DNA from: Mesostigma viride
Lineage: Eukaryota > Streptophyta > Mesostigmatophyceae > Mesostigmatales > Mesostigmataceae
Direction of reading: 5' to 3'
NCBI GenBank assembly: GCA_009746045.1
Contig: RPFO01000667.1
Location: 1,518,252 to 1,582,251, forward strand
DNA: 64,000 nucleotides
A program made the translations under genes and the position numbers. The notes beneath the pieces are model-generated. The model ran no database searches. It was not told the origin of the DNA and saw nothing but the letters and a program-made list of their open reading frames with translations. Position 1 is the stretch's first letter. Each line of letters begins with the position of its first letter. Positions 11,513 through 21,980 of the stretch are shown in pieces.

Positions 11513-12730
11513 CTACTGGTCACCACCAGGGGCAGCACGCTTCGCACCACGAGACTCACTATGAGACTCACTACGAGACTCTCCACCCGTGGTGTTAATC
11601 TCAACACCGTCAAAGGAGGCAACCCAGCGACCATCCGTCTTCAAACGCATCTGCACACGCTTCCCTCCCTGTACGTACCCGTCCCGGATGGCCACGACCT
11701 TCGCGTGATTCCAGAGCTTGCTCCTCGCCGCCAGCTGTGCAGGGGTGTAGTCCTCGTCCATGCTGATGGGGCTGCCCTTGAGCAGGCGACGGGCGCCCAT
11801 GACCCGTTTCTGGTCATTCACGTGGGCCATGGTGACCAAAACCAGGCCAGCTGGGCCTGGCAGGCGAATGGCCCTCTCAATGGTCACGTGATCCTGCAGT
11901 TGCAGCAACCCCAAGAACGCGGGTCCCCGCAAGGCCTCGGTAAGTGCGCGTGCGGTGTCATGCTTGCCCTTCTCAAAATCCTTGAGAATGATATTGCGTT
12001 GGCGGAGCTGAGCCACATTCTGTGACGCGACTGCGGTGGCAGCCGACTTAGCCGCCTGGGCGACTATGGCATCCAGGTTCTTCCCCGCCGCATCCGCGAA
12101 CGTGACCCGCTTGGTGGGGGGGGTGGCCATGGCCGCCTTTAATTCCAGCAATGTGGCTTGGGTGACAGCAGAGTTAGCAGCCAAAGACTTGAGCGCACCT
12201 TGCACAGACTTGAGCTCAGAGGTGAGCGCCTGCAGCTCAGTGGAGTCGGCTGCGCCGGCAGGGGTGTCGGCATCGGCCGAGGTGTCGGATGCGGCCGCGA
12301 TGGTCGCCAGCGGTTTGCAGAGTTCAGGGCAGCATGTAAAGAGGCAGGAGATGCGTAGCTGATCGTCGCCCCAGTGCTTCCACTCCGCGGAGGGGTCATC
12401 CGCAACTGCGCCGGTCTCGGGGTGGCGGATGGGGGCGTCGGCGGCGTAGCGAGATTTGAGGATTTGCAGCACGTTGGTGACCGGCATGGTGAAAATTTCC
12501 GCAATGTCGGCCGGTTGCAGGCGATCGAGGCTTGTATATTTGGTTAAATCAGACGGTGAGGGCGGTGAAGTTTCAGGCGTGGGGGTAGCCTCGGCGGCCA
12601 TGGAAGTGATTTCCGTGGTACGCGGCTTCTTGGGAGCGGCGGGAGCGGTGCCGACGAGGGGGCTGGCTGCGTCAAGAACGTCTTCCAGCGAGCGGGTTTC
12701 GCGGGCGGCAGGGGTCGTAGCGGTCTCCAT
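11513..12730 (-). CDS. LINE ORF1-like protein, second family (405 aa, intact)
   Basis: A complete frame from ATG 12730 to TAG 11513. It has a disordered Thr/Pro-rich N-terminus, an Ala-rich coiled-coil-like middle (about residues 130-230), then QRNIILKDFEKG, IERAIRLPGPAGLVLV, and DEDYTPAQLAARSKLW followed by GKRVQMRLKTDGRWV. The order of parts mirrors copies A-C but the sequence is divergent, so it is a sister ORF1 family. No ORF2 accompanies it. Its 5' flank (12940-12975) shares the CATAACTTTC-type start seen upstream of copies B and C. (ATTA)n tracts bound the unit on both sides. Confidence 0.7.
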   Translation of the reverse strand: METATTPAARETRSLEDVLDAASPLVGTAPAAPKKPRTTEITSMAAEATPTPETSPPSPSDLTKYTSLDRLQPADIAEIFTMPVTNVLQILKSRYAADAPIRHPETGAVADDPSAEWKHWGDDQLRISCLFTCCPELCKPLATIAAASDTSADADTPAGAADSTELQALTSELKSVQGALKSLAANSAVTQATLLELKAAMATPPTKRVTFADAAGKNLDAIVAQAAKSAATAVASQNVAQLRQRNIILKDFEKGKHDTARALTEALRGPAFLGLLQLQDHVTIERAIRLPGPAGLVLVTMAHVNDQKRVMGARRLLKGSPISMDEDYTPAQLAARSKLWNHAKVVAIRDGYVQGGKRVQMRLKTDGRWVASFDGVEINTTGGESRSESHSESRGAKRAAPGGDQ

Positions 12731-12975
12731 AGCTACGGGGAAGATGTCGAATGCTGGGCGGGGGGCGCAGGCGTGCTATTCACGAAGAGAATGCCGCCAT
12801 ATCGAGTCGAAAATAGCGATATCTGCTGGGCAGGCCGAGGTCGAGAACGTACGAAATCGGGGACGATAGCTGCCGGAAATTATACCAGCATGTTCGTCGT
12901 CAAAAGACGAGTCGAATGCAACAAACCCGACTAAATTTCATGGCCTGAGTCGAAAGTTATGAGCATTCTCGGCAG

Positions 12976-13419
12976 CCATTAATTAATTAATTAATTATCA
13001 ACATCACTCCGTTGGGAGTAGATGTAGCACATAGCCCTGAGAAGGGGCATATGGCTTTTAATACATTCTAGGCTACTTCATGCAAGGGTGGGAATGTAAG
13101 CTACCCCTGCTCTAGGTGCACCAAGGCACCTGCACCCTCATGATGTATCGCGCTATGCCCAGTTAAGGGGGAGCGTGGCATGTGGGGGAAGATCATCGTG
13201 GCTATACAGGAGCTATGGCATGGCTTCTCAGCAGAGAGTGACTCCCTGCATGGGCACAACATTACTAAATAAGGCTAGGCATCGTCTGGAGTGTGGCTCA
13301 TCATAGGCACACATGTACATGACTAAAAAGGCTAGGCCTCAGCTGGTATAGTGCCTGTAGTAGGCGGGCATGTACAAGGCCACTGTCTAACTATTCTACA
13401 CTACTGCTGCTGTATTCCC
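12976..13419 (-). mobile_element. LINE ORF1-type 3' tail of copy B
   Basis: Follows the ORF1 stop of copy B. It ends with a hairpin at 13002-13024 (lower stem CATC/GATG, bulged T, upper stem ACTCC/GGAGT, loop CAAC) and then (ATTA)n. It is convergent with the tail of copy A, with the 405-residue ORF1 unit between them. Confidence 0.75.
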
Positions 13420-14795
13420 CTAGGCTGGGGCTGGAGTTGCTGGGGCCGCGGTGGTCGAGGGGGTCGCTTGCCAGGGCTTGTGGCCGACGTAGATGGCCGC
13501 CCCCTTCCAGTACACCGGCTGGCCCGCCTTGGTCTGCCGGAGCTGGGTGTAGGTCGGCCATAGCTCCCGTCGCCGTTGTTGCTGTGCCAGGGTCAAGTCG
13601 TCGTCCACGGTGAAGGGAGTATTCGCGAGCCGCTTGCGGCGTCTGAGAAACGAAATCTTGTCCGCTGGGCTATCAAAGATGAGAAGAAGCGGAGGCGCCC
13701 CTGCCTTACCCCGCGCGCGGGGGAGGCGGTGGGCGGTCAGCTTGATCTCACCAAGAAGGCCCATGCGTGCAAGGATTTTGCTCTCAAACGCACGTGCAAG
13801 CTTCTCGGAATTCTCACCTTCTTCCATGTCCAAGTTCTTGAGTATGGCGTTGAGGCTGCGCTTGTCGAGCTCGGCCTCCTCGCGGAGGTCAAGCGTCTGC
13901 CGCTGGAGCTGGGCTGCGACGGCGGAGGTGGTGGAGGTGGTATGTTGCTTAAGCATGTCCGCCCAGGTCGTGATGGGAGGAGCATCGCCGGCCAGGCCCG
14001 CCGGGGCTGGCTTGGCAGCAATGTCCTTCACTGCCTGGGCGGTGAGGCCTGCTGTGTTCTGCAAGACCTCGATAGCGATTGCATTATCCTTGAGGCGCTG
14101 GTCGATGTCACGGAGCTGGGCGGTGATGGAGTCGGTGGAGGGGGGAGGGGTGGAGGCGAGGAGGGTGGCGGTGGCGGTGGGGATGGTGGGAAGCTCAGCA
14201 GCCAGCGTGCCGCCAATTGCCGCCACACCTGCTGCAAGAGGGGTCACGTGCTGCTCGAAAGCTTCCTTGAGGAGGGTGCGGATGGTGGCTTCGGTGGGGA
14301 AGGTGGGGGGGGCGGTGGGGAAGCCCAGATCTCGGATTCGGAGCGTCCAACAAGGGAGCAGAGGGCGAAGCGTTGAAGCCTGGGGCGAGGCATGCGGTGA
14401 ATGATTGGGAGAGCCTCGGCGGGGTCGACAAGCTTGCCGTCACCAGGCCAGCGGCCACGGTTGTGGGACGTGAGGTACACGCACAGGGCTAGAAGCGAGG
14501 CGTGATTGCCGTAATACAAGTCTTCCATGAACCAACCGGGGCTGCGCTGCCAGAAGCCGGGGCTGTTGACGTCAAAGGAGCGCTCTTCCCAGGGCGGCTC
14601 AGCAGAGCGACTGCGCTTAGGTTCAGGCGATGCTGATGGCGAGGCGAGCCCGGAAGGCTGGGCGAGCACCAGTGCACTACTAGTGTCACCGTTGCCATCT
14701 GGGCCGGTTGGCGAAGCTGCAGCCGAGGCTGCAGACGTATTTTCATTGCTAAGCGCAGCCGCCAGGCTGCGTTGCGTCGAGAGGCGTTTGCTCAT
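13420..14795 (-). pseudogene. LINE ORF1 protein, copy B (one frame break)
   Basis: ATG 14795 opens an N-terminal part (MSKRLSTQRSL, then RSRSAEPPWEE, then ALCVYLTSHN) that loses frame in a poly-C run near 14310. The C-terminal part, readable to TAG 13420, includes LPRARGKAGAPP, FLRRRKRL and DDDLTLAQQQ. Copy B has eight C where copy C has nine. Joining the two frames gives one ORF1p-like protein of roughly 455 residues. No ORF2 lies downstream; the ORF1-type tail follows directly. Confidence 0.75.
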
Positions 14796-15398
14796 CGTAT
14801 ATTGCGTAATAGCGTCGGAAAATTATATCAGCATGTGCGTCTTAGAAAGACGAAGCGATTGTGATATTCACAGCTGAATTCGGCGCTCAAACGTGAAAGT
14901 TATGAGCTCCGACAGCCATGGCTACCTCGTGGCTCGTGGCTCGTGAGTTGATGGTTCGGCAGCCATAGCTCGGCATATTTTCGCGCCTAAAATCTACTAC
15001 AACCTAGGCCCAAAATAACTGGTCCGAATCACCCAAACTGTCATAGTTCCATACAAAAGTCCTGACCAAGGGACAAGTCCCGAAATGAGTCCCAAAGTCC
15101 TACGGACCATAACAACAAGTCAAACTACATAATTTATTCCATTGTTACGTCCGTCCAAAAGGGCCGGGACGTAACAATGAGACCGCCATCAAGGCATAGT
15201 TGTCTAACTTCATTCGCAGAAATGACCACACAATGACATCAATTACATACTTGACCTTAAATTGCATCAGTATTGGAGTCATTGTGACATGATTTGATTC
15301 TGAGTTTGATGTAATAATTTTCATTCAATAAATGATAAGGCCTTCAAACTAGCCATTAAAATATTACATCATCACTTCACTGACGATTGGGTGGTCTT
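14796..15398. other. Intergenic: ORF1 copy B 5' end and alpha-tubulin 3' flank
   Basis: No gene seen. It contains the CATAACTTTC-type 5' end of copy B (near 14900), an E2F-like TTTTCGCGCC at about 14978, and a 34-bp imperfect palindrome at 15143-15176 that begins TGTTACGTCC and ends GACGTAACA, like the joined ends of an LTR. Confidence 0.5.
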
Positions 15399-16962
<1,564 letters not shown>

Positions 16963-17003
16963 ATTTTTCAGACTCATGAGTCTGGATGCGCATCCAGACT
17001 CAC

Positions 17004-17133
17004 CCGAGCCTAGTGGCGCGGTACTCCAAGCAGGTCCGTAGCAGGTCCGTAGCCTGCATACAAGGCTCGCCTGTCGGCCGCTGGGCCTGCGGGCGCGTAA
17101 ATTACTGTAGTTAGGCGCCGTAAGTGCAGCCAT
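17004..17133 (-). pseudogene. Orphan first-exon copy (MAALTAPNYS...)
   Basis: An inverted copy of the first exon of the small gene at 19067-19491, with ATG 17133 in GCCATGG context and the donor CTCAG|GTGAGT kept. The arm ends inside the intron, so exon 2 is missing. It may serve as an alternative leader exon for alpha-tubulin or be a relic. Confidence 0.45.
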
Positions 17134-17266
17134 GGCGGGAGAAACATTCCGGAAATTGACGGGGGCGGCATGGACATTTACCTAAACGTAGATTGACGTT
17201 TCAATATCTTGTTGCTAAGCATGCAAGTTATCATTAATTGCAATTCGATAGATAAGGCATTTTATA

Positions 17267-17485
17267 ATGGATTCTCTCCAGAGCTTGACAGTGTTTGTCG
17301 TGGACGACTGGTCCAATCCAGTAAATCAAGGGTCGGCATTACTATCGATTGTTCCTTTGGATTGCTGCATTTGCCAATTTAGCTTCACTTCGAAGAGTGA
17401 TATTGCCTTGTTATGTTGCCAGGTGGAGCAAATATTGCCAGGCGAGTTACCGTCGACTGTGCTCGCCATCACCTTGCAACAGTTG
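17267..17485 (+). CDS. Possible first exon of an inward-facing gene (MDSLQSLTVF...)
   Basis: ATG 17267 opens about 73 codons ending at a consensus donor TT|GTAAGT. The inverted copy (18933 to 18712, minus) keeps the frame with a few amino-acid changes, but its donor is lost (ACTAAGT) and it ends in a stop. No second exon was found before or after the minisatellite. No known domain; moderately hydrophobic with several Cys. Confidence 0.25.
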
Positions 17486-17799
17486 TAAGTACATGCAACT
17501 GGCGAGCGGGGTTGCTGGTGCTCTTTTCTTTCCTGCGAGCTGTCTTGGTTCTTCTGCGTTGTGCATTGTTTCTCGATGCATGTAGGAGCGCGCGTATAAG
17601 CAGGCTTGCTTTCTTTGGGTCAGGTCCCGATGGTGCGTTGTCAATCGAGGGAGCCCATCATAATTATTTTTATTGTTTTTATTTTTTATTTTGAAGCAGG
17701 CGTGCTTGCTTGGTATGGTTATATATTTGTGGTTGTATACTTCATACTTATGGCTATATACTTTATAGTATTGTTCGCTGCCGAGCAGCCATGTCTTTC

Positions 17800-18263
17800 A
17801 TGGCTGTCATGGCTGTCATGGCTGTCATGGCTGTCATGGCGGTCATGGCTGTCATGGCTGTCATGGCTGTCATGGCTGTCATGGCTGTCATGGCTGTCAT
17901 GGCTGTCATGGCTGTCATGGCTGTCATGGCTGTCATGGCTGTCATGGCTGTCATGGCTGTCATGGCTGTCATGGCTGTCATGGCTGTCATGGCTGTCATG
18001 GCTGTCATGGCTGTCATGGCTGTCATGGCTGTCATCATTGGCTGTCATGGCTGTCATGGCTGTCATGGCTGTCATGGCTGTCATGGCTGTCATGGCTGTC
18101 ATGGCTGTCATGGCTGTCATGGCTGTCATGGCTGTCATGGCTGTCATGGCTGTCATGGCTGTCATGGCTGTCATGGCTGTCATGGCTGTCATGGCTTTCA
18201 TGGCTGTCATGGCTGTCATGGCTGTCATGGCTGTCATGGCTGTCATGGCTGTCATGGCTATCA
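17800..18263. repeat. 9-bp minisatellite (ATGGCTGTC)n
   Basis: About fifty copies with only a few variants (one GCGGTC, one CATCATTGG interruption near 18034, one CTTTC). Because 9 is a multiple of 3, long open frames appear on both strands (Met-Ala-Val, Asp-Ser-His, Thr-Ala-Met repeats); I treat them as spurious. It lies in the loop of the large inverted repeat. Confidence 0.95.
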
Positions 18264-18512
18264 TGAATGCCATTGTTGGCGCCGCGGTCGTCGCATGCAT
18301 TCAGTACTGCCTAGGTGTCTTGCATCGCTGACTTTTGTGCCTGTTTGCATCTCTGGGTTATTAACATAGCTGTATTGCTTGCATTGGTGGTTGTCTGTGA
18401 TTGTTTGCCTTGTTGGTGCATGTGGTGATGGAGCATGGGCCTCTGTTGAGAGGTCACATAGCACTAACATGACAGTGCTGTACACAATGTGCGGCAATTT
18501 GTAACATCATCG

Positions 18513-19239
18513 TAATAATAAGCAACCAGCACGCCTGCTTGACGGGCTCCCTCGATCGACAACGCACCATCGGGACCTGACCCAAAGAAAGCAAGCCTGC
18601 TTATATGCGCGCTCCTACATGCATCGAGAAACAATGCACAACGCAGAAGAACCAAGACAGCTCGCAGGAAAGAAAAGAGCACCAGCAACCCCGCTCGCCA
18701 CTTGCATGTACTTAGTACTGTTGCAAGGTGATGACGAGCACAGTCGACGGTAACTCGCCTGGCAACATTTGCTCCGTCTGGCAACATAACAAGGCAATAT
18801 CACTCTTCGAAGTGAAGCTAAATTGGCAAATGCAGCAATCCAAAGGAACAATCGATAGTAATGCCGACCCTTGATTTACTGGATTGGACCAGTCGTCCAC
18901 GACAAACACTGTCAAGCTCTGGAGAAAATCCATGATGAAATGCCTTATCTATCGAATTGCAATTAATGATAACTTGCATGCTTAGCAACAAGATATTGAA
19001 ACGTCAATCTACGTTTAGGTAAATGTCCATGCCGCCCCCGTCAATTTCCGGAATGTTTCTCCCGCCATGGCTGCACTTACGGCGCCTAACTACAGTAATT
19101 TACGCGCCCGCAGGCCCAGCGGCCGACATGCGAGCCTTGTATGCAGGCTACGGACCTGCTACGGACCTGCTTGGAGTACCGCGCCACTAGGCTCAGGTGA
19201 GTCTGGATGCGCATCCAGACTCATGAGTCTGGAAAAATA
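18513..19239. repeat. Right arm of the large inverted repeat
   Basis: The inverse of 16963-17715. It holds the live copy of the MAAL exon (19067 onward) and a donor-less copy of the MDSL exon (18933 downward), again 133 bp apart. The outer end contains a 24-bp perfect palindrome (19199-19222, centre TGCGCA) overlapping an 18-bp one (19215-19232). Confidence 0.9.
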
Positions 19240-19491
19240 CCTCCCGATGTTATGATACAAATGTCCGTATCAACCAGTGTAGCTGTAACTTCAAAACCTT
19301 TCACTGCCTCTACGGTATGGTCAGGCATGCCCGAGCAGACACTCCGCGAAGCAGTCTTGCGTGGACACCGGGAACGCATCAAAAGACAAAAAGTCAAAAC
19401 AATCATGTGGATTTACGGGGCAGGCATGGCAGCAACCTACGCGTTCCAGCCCATTAAATACTGTGACAGGCTTGCGCACGCCACACGTTAG
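19067..19491 (+). CDS. Small two-exon protein, possible organelle-targeted membrane protein (98 aa)
   Basis: Exon 1 is 19067-19196 (ATG in GCCATGG) with donor CTCAG|GTGAGT. Exon 2 is 19325-19491 after acceptor TATGGTCAG. Both junctions are phase 1 and the joined frame is exactly 99 codons with stop. The N-terminus is rich in Ala, Ser, Arg and lacks acidic residues (MAALTAPNYS, then RARRPSGR), like a plastid or mitochondrial transit peptide. The mature part (MPEQTLREAVLRGHRERIK) is basic and is followed by one hydrophobic stretch (TIMWIYGAGMAATYAF). I do not recognise the family. The FYVE gene starts only 47 nt after its stop. Confidence 0.45.
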
Positions 19492-19538
19492 CTGTGTTTG
19501 TGAGCACAGAAGCTCGCAGGTAGTGTTAAGCGTTCGCC

Positions 19539-20552
19539 ATGGTCCTTCCGGCTCCACCTTTCCAAGAGGCATCCACATGTTCCGCTTGTGGCTGTTCCTT
19601 CAACCTCATTCGACGTAAGCATCACTGCAGACAGTGCGGGGGAACCTTTTGTTCCGAACATTCCTCGAAAACGAGGCCGCTTCCTCAATACGGGCTAGTC
19701 GATCCTGTCCGCGTGTGTGAGGATTGTTTTAGCAGACCTGACAGCAATGATTCGTCCGATATTGATTCCGAGCACCGGGCGGCCATTATGGACAACCTTG
19801 GCGAGGGCAGCGATTTGGGCCCGGGGGGCCTGACGCCCGCATCCCCATTATCTCCTTCGAGTGTCGATGGCACTGAGCGACATGCTGAAATTGGCTGGGG
19901 AGCCGGTATGGGCAGGAGGGGGGACAGCCGGTTAGGGGACGCGAATACAACCACATTGGCCACGCCAACCGTCGTGGAGTGCACGTGTGGCATGCCGCTG
20001 TGCATCTGCGCGCAAGCCGGGCCCGCGCCCGCGGCCGAGCCGGTCGAAATCCAAGCCAGGCCCCGCGACGCCCAGCGTGCCAAGGACACACCCGAGGCAT
20101 CCAATCGAAAGCCGGCCGTGTCACGGCAGCCCCCCGACGCGTCGTCGTCGGGGATGCCTAGCCTGTTTTTCACGAGCTCCGCGGCGCAGGGTCCCAAGTC
20201 GGGGGCGTCGTCGCGAGACGGGAACAGCGCAACGCCACCCGTTGATGACTACGGGCCCTCCGAAGAAGGCGTCCGTGAAGCGATCATGAAGGGGGACCTG
20301 GCCGCCGTCACCCGGCTCATGGCCCAGCACGACCTGGATGCCAACTATATGGACGGCAACAACATGACGCTGCTCCACGTGGCGGCCATGTTTAACCGCA
20401 CGGACATCGTGTTTGCGCTGCTCAAGGCCGGAGCAGATCCCACAATCGAAAACGGGCAAGGGGAGACTCCTGTGGATTGCGCCCCCGCGATGCTTCAGGC
20501 CAAGATGCGGGCGCACGTGGCGGTGATGCCCAAGACTGCGGAGGCGCAGTAG
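19539..20552 (+). CDS. FYVE zinc-finger and ankyrin-repeat protein
   Basis: A 337-residue single-exon frame; ATG 19539 lies in a strong GCCATGG context. Residues about 14-67 form a FYVE finger: CSACGCSF, the PI3P-contacting core RKHHCRQCG, then LPQYGLVDPVRVCEDC. FYVE domains bind phosphatidylinositol-3-phosphate on endosomes. The sixth zinc ligand is unusual: CSEH in place of CxxC. A long low-complexity linker with a short Cys cluster (CTCGMPLCICA) follows. The C-terminal 90 residues hold about two ankyrin repeats (NMTLLHVAAMFNRTDIVFAL, then GADPTIENGQGETPVD). A role as an endosomal adaptor is an inference. It lies divergent from alpha-tubulin across the inverted repeat. Confidence 0.85.
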   Translation: MVLPAPPFQEASTCSACGCSFNLIRRKHHCRQCGGTFCSEHSSKTRPLPQYGLVDPVRVCEDCFSRPDSNDSSDIDSEHRAAIMDNLGEGSDLGPGGLTPASPLSPSSVDGTERHAEIGWGAGMGRRGDSRLGDANTTTLATPTVVECTCGMPLCICAQAGPAPAAEPVEIQARPRDAQRAKDTPEASNRKPAVSRQPPDASSSGMPSLFFTSSAAQGPKSGASSRDGNSATPPVDDYGPSEEGVREAIMKGDLAAVTRLMAQHDLDANYMDGNNMTLLHVAAMFNRTDIVFALLKAGADPTIENGQGETPVDCAPAMLQAKMRAHVAVMPKTAEAQ

Positions 20553-21980
20553 TGAAGCACACATAGCGGACTCAATTAACACACATGACAACCAACTAAT
20601 TAGCTTGCTCTGTATTGGCTATGTCAACTTAAAACTGTCTTAATAAGCTTAATTAGCACATGTTTAGTTCTCGCAGTTAGTGGTGGTTATCTGAGGGTCT
20701 CTGCGGGCTGCACCATGGAGAGGAAGATGTCAAGTGGGATAACTGATATTTATATACAGTAGAAAGGGATCTACAAGAGATGTTGTTGCAATTGCAAGCG
20801 ATGTTTGTGCAATTCATGCCCCAGTTGGGACTTCAAATTTGATGCTATCTGTATCAGAGATGTGACTTTGTTGCGTGCATGTGGCCTGGCTGCATCCCCA
20901 GAATCCCATCAGGTACATTGGGCTGGCTCAATTTATGAAGGCACCTTGCACGAACGGAGTTGCTGTGCATGCGCATTGCGGCATGAAATTCTGCAAGGCG
21001 TGGCAAGAAACAGGCACAGTGCCCCATGAATTACCCTAGTTGCTCGGGTTTGCCATTTAACCCCGACTAGGTTGTCCCTAGTTCTCAAATTCTCAAATTG
21101 TCAAAATTGTCACTTTATTCATGCCGCAAGGGCCGTCAAGCCGCGAGCCCTATCTTATGGACCACCTACGGACTACCTGCGGACTACCTGCGGACTGCTT
21201 GAAGCGGTGTCGCCGGGCAACAAGTTCCGTAACTTGCCAAACTCGCTTGTTTTTGCCGCTGCGCCGTTTTCTACTTCTTTTTTGTCAATGGCTTGCGTTG
21301 GGTAATTCATCGACGAGCATCGACGGTGCAATCCGACGGCGGAGAATAAGTTCGCCACAGCATGCACAGCGCGATGCAACGGCTCTTTTCCATGTACAAC
21401 GTGAGATGCAAAGTTGTCATCGCTGACCGGAAATTCTGTCCAACCCCGTCGTACAGTACTACCAATCAACTGCTTCTCTGCCTTTTAACCGTCGAATGCA
21501 TGATCGATCGATCTAGAAACGTCTCCGCGACTCTTCTGCGACTTCAGTACTTTCCGTCACCTTTGACATGTTGTCGTACAATACTACACATTCACACCAA
21601 TAGAAACTCGTCTCCAATAATATATCTCGATAGACGCATGCCTCTTATTTAATTGCAAGGTACCCAACAATTAATGATCGGCCCCCGCCCTCTGACAATT
21701 TGACAATTGACAAAAAGAAGCCAATTTTGATCCGACTGCTCGGGGGCAGGGCTGCAAGTGAATGTACCAATCAGCCACGGGCTTGCCAGTTATTTAATTT
21801 ATGGATGGGCTTGACAACAAATATTGCATAGGTCAGTTGCTAGCACAGCCCAACCCTGACCATCAGGTGTACACATTTCTCGAGAATCCATGGGCGTCAC
21901 TTGGCCCATCCTCTGACTCCCCTAGTAGGAACCTTGCAACAAGTACACACATCCGGGACAACGTAGAGAGGGGATGTAAT
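20553..21980. other. Intergenic region between convergent FYVE and HEATR6-like genes
   Basis: No gene or RNA recognised. AT-richer than the genes. A short 12-bp tandem (CGGACTACCTG-like, about 21165-21200) and several runs of LINE-free unique sequence are present. Both flanking genes end here, so it holds their 3' UTRs. Confidence 0.4.

Larger units (their letters stand above)
16963..17715. repeat. Left arm of a large inverted repeat
   Basis: About 720-750 bp, near-identical to the inverse of 18513-19239. Differences are scattered substitutions plus an AT-rich insertion of about 30 bp near 17660. The outer end carries overlapping palindromes at 16971-16999. Each arm contains two short divergent ORFs separated by 133 bp. 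Confidence 0.9.

Noticed and set aside
17606-18369. Met-Ala-Val repeat protein of over 200 codons
   Set aside because: Frames of the 9-bp minisatellite; several frames on both strands are equally open, so no single one is favoured.
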